Assembly (NCBI RefSeq): GCF_033958435.1
Contig: NC_134137.1
Location: 126,066,001 to 126,130,000, forward strand
Direction: 5' to 3'
DNA from: Carettochelys insculpta
Taxonomy: Eukaryota > Chordata > Testudines > Carettochelyidae
DNA length: 64,000 nucleotides
Shown: piece after piece, positions 57,996 to 64,000 of the stretch
Position numbering within the stretch: position 1 is the first letter of the stretch
Layout: the number at the start of each line of letters is the position of its first letter
The notes under the pieces: generated by a model
Told to the model about the DNA's origin: nothing
What the model saw: the letters and a program-made list of their open reading frames with translations, nothing else
The model's database searches: none
Program-made: the position numbers and the translations under genes

Positions 57996-60454
57996 TAGGT
58001 GGACTGAACTATGTGTCTTGTACTTCACAGATGTGTGACCAAAGCACCAGGCTACAGAGACACTCTTTCTCTCTCTGGTCCAATGATGCTTTAGCTCTTT
58101 TTTTTAAGGCAAGCGTATAACTGATGGCAACTGTAGTCAGTAAGATACATAAGCACGTGACTAGATTAAAGCATGTGAGTAATCCCACTGAAGGACTTGG
58201 CCAATCAATTAGGAAATCAATTAGGCTGCCCACTTGCTTAAAAATAGTCATGTGCTTAAGTATCAGGTGCTGTTAAGACCTTAATGAAGTTGGGAAATAA
58301 GTGCCGTCATCACAGGACGTACAAGGTAGAGTCAGGCTGATTGTAAAGAATGGCAGAATCAGTGCAACCGCGCCATCATTAAATATAAACCGCACCATCA
58401 TTAAATATAAAGCTTTCTCAATGTTGTGGTCACTGATTAGATCTGACTATTTATTTTGGATAGGGTTGCTCAGAGCAAGCTGCCTTCTCCCTCCCCATTT
58501 GTATTTGCTTTGGCTTGTAACCATGTTGCTTTGTCAATTCAATAGATACATGTTGCCTTTGAAAGCTTAAATTTCTTTTTTTTGAGTTACCTTAGAATTT
58601 TTAACACTCCGCACCCTATGATTAACACGCTTTTCTTAAGGAACTCGATTAAAGCCCGTTGGAGTCAATCTAGATGACTTTAGTGTGGGCTTTGGATCAG
58701 GGCCATAGAAAGTGTGAGAAGTTCTTCAAGGACTGTGCTTTATACCATATCTAACAGTCAACACTTCCACTGAACCCCGTTACACCAGATTTATTATCAG
58801 TGTTGCCACCTCTAAAATCCCCAAGACTAATTTTTGCAGCATCATCCCATAAAATGTCCCTTAGAATTTTCCCACTGAAGAACCGACCATACGAAACCTG
58901 TTTAGTATGTGATATCTGGCTGAATTACAGCATGAATCGATAGAGCTGCAGGTCCTCTGAATCTGAAAAACTCCTTGTCATTTGTCCTCTGCTGTAAACA
59001 CTAACAACATTTTGCTACAAGGAAAAAGGGATGTAGATTTATCCAGAATGACTGACAGAGGAAAAGAGAAATAGAGTAAATGTAGGGTAGCAGTTTATTT
59101 TTTATTTAAAATGTTTCCATTTATGTGATGAGAATGCTCATTAATGATAATTTCCAATACTCTGATGAATAACACGCTCTGGACAAATTCTGGCTACAGA
59201 TAATGGCTTGTGAAATTATATAGGTGCTTACTATATTTCCAATGTGAGCTCCGTCCTATAATTCAGGGATGTGAAGCAACAGGATTTCTTTTGATGTGAT
59301 CAGAGCAAACATACTGAAACACCAGTATAAAAATATCTGTGAGAAAATTATACAACAGTCATACAGCCAGTTTTCATTGAATGTCTGTGACTGGGGCTTT
59401 CAGATTCCTATAACCCTTTGGAAACAAAGCGACACTAACATTTGTTCCAGCTTGTCTTGACTTCTTTTGATTTCTGGGATGGTGAGACTTAAGAAGGGAA
59501 GGGCAGAAGAGAATAACATGTCCAGGGCATAAACCTCAACAACTCAAAGGAAAAAAGAAAAAAAAGAAGGAAAGCGCCAGTAGGTAGGCACTAAAGAATA
59601 CATAAAGCAGCATACATTAGACACCATCAGACAGAACCTTTAGGATCCTGAATTTATCAAATGACAACATTCATTTTGTACTATGTAGAAGACAACAAGA
59701 AAGTCAGCAACTTAGTGTGCTGACATTGCAGTAAAACATGATTTTAATTAGCTCACACAGAGGACACATTGAGGAAAAAGTGACATTTCATTGAGGAATA
59801 TACTATTAAATACAACCCTCCTTGACCTGCCATTTATCAGGGTGAAAACCAAAATCACATGACTAGTTGTGTCTTTCTCATTGTCCTTTGAACCCTGGAA
59901 ATGCATTGCTCATTTGCTGAAACACAGAGGCCTCCCGATTGCTTGACATACACCCTATACTGTAGCTATGCATTGCTGCAGAAAAGGAGGCACAAGTCAC
60001 TGCTTATTTGAATGCTGATATAACTGCGTGACCGACAGTTTAATTACTGAAGTTGCTCATTGAGGGAGCTCAGAAAAGTACCTTATTTCAAAACAGGCTC
60101 GGCTTGGCCTCCTCAAATTAAAATATTTTACTGCACAGCAATATACTACATAAATATGGAGTCATAAATGTAATCTTATGAGATGCCAAACTAATGTTTA
60201 GGCAGAGGCTACCTACAAATCCAGAGGTCTTGGCATAATTTTATCTGTTGCTTTTAATAACTCTACTGATTAGCCTTCTGATAAATAGCTGTTTAAGAAG
60301 GGTAATCAGTAGCCATATTAAAACCAACACACAAAGCCATTGGGGATTGGTGGCCTGTGACTTTTATTAGTTTGGCATCCTGAGATTTGGGGGTGGGAGA
60401 AAAGGTGCTTGTATTCATTTCTTACCTGTGCTAAAATCTTCCTATTTCTTTGGG
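57996..60454. other. Unique noncoding DNA
   Basis: No gene or RNA gene is recognised. A 22-bp tandem duplication is listed separately. Confidence 0.5.
58368..58411. repeat. 22-bp tandem duplication
   Basis: Two consecutive units of 22 bp (ccgcgccatcattaaatata and ccgcaccatcattaaatata, each followed by aa) differ at one base. Confidence 0.9.
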
Positions 60455-60620
60455 TTTTCACTTAATTTCTCTGGGCTTCGGTTCCCCATCTATAAAGTGG
60501 GGATTAAAACACTTCCTACCTCAAAGAGGTGATGTGAGGATAAATCCATTAATGCATGTGAGATCCTCAGATACTATGGTGATGAGTGCCATGGAAAATC
60601 CTATGAATAAATAAAATCAA
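60455..60620 (+). repeat. MIR-like SINE fragment
   Basis: The order cttaatttctctgggcttcg, ccccatctataaagtgggga, cttcctacctcaaagaggtg and atgtgaggataaat followed by ttaatgcatgtgagatc is that of the core and 3' part of MIR-type SINEs. It is an old copy in the + orientation. Confidence 0.7.
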
Positions 60621-62318
60621 CTGTGAGTGCCTGCGGCTCTGGGAGCTGCTGCCAAGGCTGTGAATCTCTACATTTCCCTTACTGCAGGAGATGTGGCTTG
60701 AAGCCAATATCCAGTCTGAGACCAGCTCCTTCAGTACTGTAGCTTTTTCTATGGGGACCCAAAAATAATTTAGGTAATCAGAGTCTGAATAAAATCTTTA
60801 TTACGGTAAAATTCTGATCCAAAGAGGGATGAGGGAAATTTATTATGCCAGTATTTTTAAAAAAATGCTCTTTTACTCTTGTAAAACTGTTCAGTATTCT
60901 CACCTTTTATTCCCCTGGGACTTTTTTCTTGGTTGAATTTTTATTCCATTGTTCTTACAAGTCTAATTTCTATGTATTGGCCATAAAGTATCCTTGGATT
61001 TTTTCCTTGGTTTCTGAGCCACACAAGCAAAGCAGACAAGTAAAGGGAAGTGCACAAGGTACAGCCTTTGTAATTGTTTTGTCTGCTGCTTTGTTACAGC
61101 TTAAATGGAGAACTCTGGCACTGATGTTATAGCACAGACAGAGAGAAGGGCATTCCTGCAGAAGAGCTGGTGTTTGCTGTAGTATTTAGTAAGCTAGCCA
61201 TCTAAATCCTTCACCACTTGGCAGCTATATCCTACTGAATGGGCTAATTGGTGTATGGGCACCATACTATCCAAATGGTAGGCAGCCAAGAGATACGCAT
61301 AGTGTCTGATGTAACTGGTGGCAGTATTCCCAACTGAGATAGTCCAAATTATTTTGTTGAGTTTTTAACTCCATGGGAAAGGAAGTGTTCCATTTCTAAT
61401 GTAGTGCTGGAGTGGATTAGCCCTCAAGACAACTCCCATAGCTATTAGGCCAGTTTGAAGCCCCATGAAAAGGGAAGTAGATGACATGAAGATATGGGTT
61501 TCTAGGGGAGTCCTTTAGAAAGATGGTTCAGGAGAAGATTCCCTACCCAGAATAATGAAGAAGAGATTGTGGATTTGGAACCATTTTCTGCAGAATTCTA
61601 CATGCACAAAGGTATATGTGAGATCTGTGTGGTTCAATTAAAAATGTCAGTCACAAAAGAAAAAGGGAATTAAAATATGCCAATGTAGGGCCATAATGTA
61701 TGCCATCACCCATATCATGGAAGGTCTAGGGTGTGGAGATTCAGAGGGAAAAGTGTACTGTCTTCTGGACTGGCACTTGCTGGCATGTTCATGCTTCTTC
61801 ACAGTCCCCTTTGAACTGATTTTCACATTGTTGGAAAAGTTCCTGCTCTTTCCTGAATCCAGGAACTGCAGTGGCTCTGTATATTAGAACTAAGGGAGCT
61901 GAGTTGAGAAATGTTATTTCTTTTTTACCTTCACATGAGCCATGTATAATCTTCTCTGTGCTGTGTTTCCTCAACCACACAAACCATATTATATATCATC
62001 TTTTGAGCAAAATATATCACAGTGTACTTTCTTCTCTTGGCAGTCGCTTGATAACCAGTAAGACATCTTCATGTCACCCTCTTATTTGTGAGTCTGTTGA
62101 TGGCTGACCAGCCCGATTCTGGAGCCACAGAAGGGGCAGGTATTGGAAGCTGTTGGAGGGGAGTGGTGCAGTTTTTGACACTCTTTTCTTTTCCTCTATC
62201 GCTCATTGGCAGCACTGCATCAAGACCTCTCAAACTGCACCACCACCTCAGGGATTACAATTTTTCACTGGGGATGTTCTTGGGCACGATTCTCCAAGTG
62301 TCAACATTAATGCTACAC
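60621..62318. other. Unique noncoding DNA
   Basis: No gene is recognised. Open frames up to 95 codons (60845-61132) have no known domain or splice context. Confidence 0.45.
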
Positions 62319-62321
62319 TTT

Positions 62322-62757
62322 GGCTGTGTCTACACGTGCCCCAAACTTCGAAATGGCCATGCAAATGGCCATTTCGAAGTTTACTAATGAAGCGCTGAAA
62401 TGCATATTCAGCGCTTCATTAGCATGCGGGCGGCAGCGGCGCTTCGAAATTGACGCTCCTTGCCGCCGCGCGGCGCGTCCAGACGGGGCTCCTTTTCGAA
62501 AGGACGCCACCTTCTTCGAAGTCCCCTTATTCCCATGAGCTCATGGGAATAAGGGGACTTCGAAGTAGGTGGGGTCCTTTCGAAAAGGAGCCCCGTCTGG
62601 ACGCGCCGTGCGGCGGCAAGTCTCGTCAATTTTGAAGCGCCGCTGCTGCCCGCATGCTAATGAAGCGCTGAATATGCATTTCAGCGCTTCATTAGTAAAC
62701 TTCGAAATGGCCATTTGCATGGCCATTTCGAAGTTTGGGGCACGTGTAGACATAGCC
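62322..62757. mobile_element. 436-bp palindromic MITE with TTT target duplication
   Basis: The two halves are inverted copies along their whole length, centred between 62539 and 62540 in the GAGCTC of cccatgagctcatggg. The ends are GGCTGTGTCTACACGTGCCC and its near-complement, and TTT flanks both sides (62319-62321 and 62758-62760). The terminal motif matches the Harbinger MITEs (GGCTATGTCTACACGTG). The interior is CpG-rich and has no relation to the Harbinger genes. Open frames on both strands mirror each other and are not genes. Confidence 0.9.
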
Positions 62758-63112
62758 TTTGTCATGTATGCCTTCAGCATATCCTTATATTGCTTCTGCT
62801 GGCCACTTGCACTCCTCTGTCCTTCCTCCAGCTTGGAAAACAGAATCTGTTTTTGGGGGTGCTGACAAGACAACCGAACCATGTGACCAGTTCAACAAAG
62901 TTTTTGATGAACGATAATGGCTTAAATGCTGGTCATGTTTGACTCTTCAAGGATGCTAGTATTCATGCGCCTATCCTCCCAAGAGATATTTAGGATTCTC
63001 CTAAGGCAGCATTGATGATATTTTTCAAGTGTCATATGTACCTATATGTGTCCTAAAATATCTTTTTCATGAATAAATGATGCTTGTATGTTGTACAGGT
63101 TTCACACACATA
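62758..63112. other. Noncoding DNA
   Basis: This short unique stretch lies between two mobile elements; no gene is seen. Confidence 0.4.
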
Positions 63113-63288
63113 GGCTACGTCTACACGTGAAGCCTACATCGAAATAGCTTATTTCGATGTAGCAACATCGAAATAGGCTATTTCGATGATTAACGTCTAC
63201 ACGTCCTCCAGGGCTGGCAACGTCGATGTTCAACGTCGACGTTGCGCGGCAGCACATCGAAATAGGCGCTGTGAGGGAACGTCTACAT
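63113..63288 (-). mobile_element. End fragment of a Harbinger MITE
   Basis: From GGCTACGTCTACACGTGAAG to ggaacgtctacatca it repeats the first 176 bp of the adjoining 711-bp element and then stops. It is either the interrupted copy into which the next element inserted or a tandem partial duplication. Confidence 0.8.
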
Positions 63289-63999
63289 CACTACGTCTAC
63301 ACGTGCAGCCAACATCGAAATAGCTTATTTTGATGTTGCGACATCGAAATAGGCTATTTCGATGAATAACATCTACACGTCCGCCAGGGCCGGCAACGTC
63401 GATGTTCAACTTCGACGTTGCTCAGCCCAACATCGAAATAGGCGCAGCGAGGGAACGTCTACACGTCAAAGTAGCACACATCGAAATAGGGATGCCAGGC
63501 ACAGCTGCAGACAGGGTCACAGGGCGGACTCAACAGCCAGCTGCTCCCTTAAAGGGCCCCTCCCAGACAGAGTTGCACTAAACAACACAAGATCCACAGA
63601 GCTGACAACTGGTTGCAGACCCTGTGCCTGCAGCATAGATCCCCAGCTGCCGCAGAAGCAGCCAGAAGCCCTGGGCTAAGGGCTGCTGCCCACGGTGACC
63701 ATAGAGCCCCGCAGGGGCTGGAGAGAGAGCATCTCTCAACCCCCCAGCTGATGGCCGCCATGGAGGACCCAGCAATTTCGACGTTGCGGGATGCGGATTG
63801 TCTACACGGTCCCTACTTCGACGTTGAACGTCGAAGTAGGGTGCTATTCCTATCTCCTCATGAGGTTAGCGACTTCGACGTCTCGCCACCTAACGTCGAA
63901 GTTAACTTCGAAATAGCGCCTGATGCGTGTAGATGCGACGGGCGCTATTTCGAAGTTGGTGCCGCTACTTCGAAGTAGCGTGCACGTGTAGACGCAGCC
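63289..63999 (-). mobile_element. 711-bp Harbinger MITE, second copy
   Basis: It has the same length and layout as 36618-37328: the CTACGTCTACACGTGCAGCC end, then CTCCCTTAAAGGGCCC, the remnant of the transposase start with a glutamine-rich codon run, then the Myb-side end (caaccccccagctgatgg, cgacgttgaacgtcgaagta) and gtgtagacgcagcc. The first two bases are CA where GG is expected. The right flank lies beyond the window. Confidence 0.85.
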
Positions 64000-64000
64000 C

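Noticed and set aside
59000..60450. Conserved noncoding enhancer candidate
   Set aside because: The stretch is unique and rich in TAATTA-like words, but a single sequence gives no evidence of conservation.
62313..62882. Pairs of 61-113 codon open frames
   Set aside because: They are mirror translations of the two arms of one palindromic MITE.

Overview
The window looks like a vertebrate intergenic or intronic stretch, most likely from a turtle or another non-avian reptile. It has no operons or bacterial genes. It is AT-rich DNA filled with CR1 LINE copies whose 3' ends carry the ATTCTGTG-type 8-bp tail, tRNA-like SINE pieces, hAT miniature elements with 8-bp target duplications, a solo LTR, and a large group of PIF/Harbinger-type elements whose ends read GGCTRYGTCTACAC. 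The species assignment is inferred from these repeat families; no host gene could be named.

Layout. 1-12.2 kb: AT-rich DNA with foldback MITEs, a Harbinger-type MITE (3485-3777), two hAT MITEs with perfect 8-bp target-site duplications (5355-5679, 8148-8280) and a CR1 3' fragment nested in a MITE (9176-9977). 12.2-17.9 kb: a solo LTR on the minus strand (12212-12915), a second LTR-like block (about 14205-15840), CR1 and SINE scraps and a hAT-like element. 17.9-27.2 kb: mostly unique AT-rich DNA. 27.8-31.9 kb: the main feature, a 3.76-kb autonomous PIF/Harbinger transposon (27923-31682) inserted in an older TIR element. It carries a Myb/SANT-like DNA-binding gene on + and a two-exon DDE transposase gene on -, convergent to each other. 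32-37.3 kb: a pogo-like MITE, several CR1 3' ends, a 1-kb TIR element and a 711-bp Harbinger MITE (36618-37328). 40.1-42.5 kb: a MITE split by a truncated CR1 whose 5' junction carries a 75-bp copy of nearby DNA. 42.5-54 kb: unique sequence with a possible RNase H-like remnant (about 45.0-45.6 kb, minus) and a good single exon candidate (51504-51643). 54.8-58 kb: a longer CR1 with remnants of ORF1 (esterase-like), endonuclease and reverse transcriptase. 58-64 kb: unique DNA, a MIR-like SINE, a 436-bp near-perfect palindromic MITE (62322-62757) and a second 711-bp Harbinger MITE abutting a fragment of another copy (63113-63999).

How the parts relate. The autonomous Harbinger element encodes the two proteins such elements use: the transposase cuts and joins the ends, and the Myb-like partner binds DNA and assists. 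The two 711-bp MITEs keep both of its ends and are internal-deletion derivatives of this family; they even retain the transposase start codon and glutamine tract. The 436-bp palindrome shares only the terminal sequence and the 3-bp target duplication and could be mobilised by the same enzyme. The coding lesions are few: one apparent extra base in a G/C homopolymer in each gene, plus one TGA in the Myb-like gene. The element is therefore young or recently active, or possibly intact if the homopolymer calls are sequencing errors. Both larger CR1 copies are dead.
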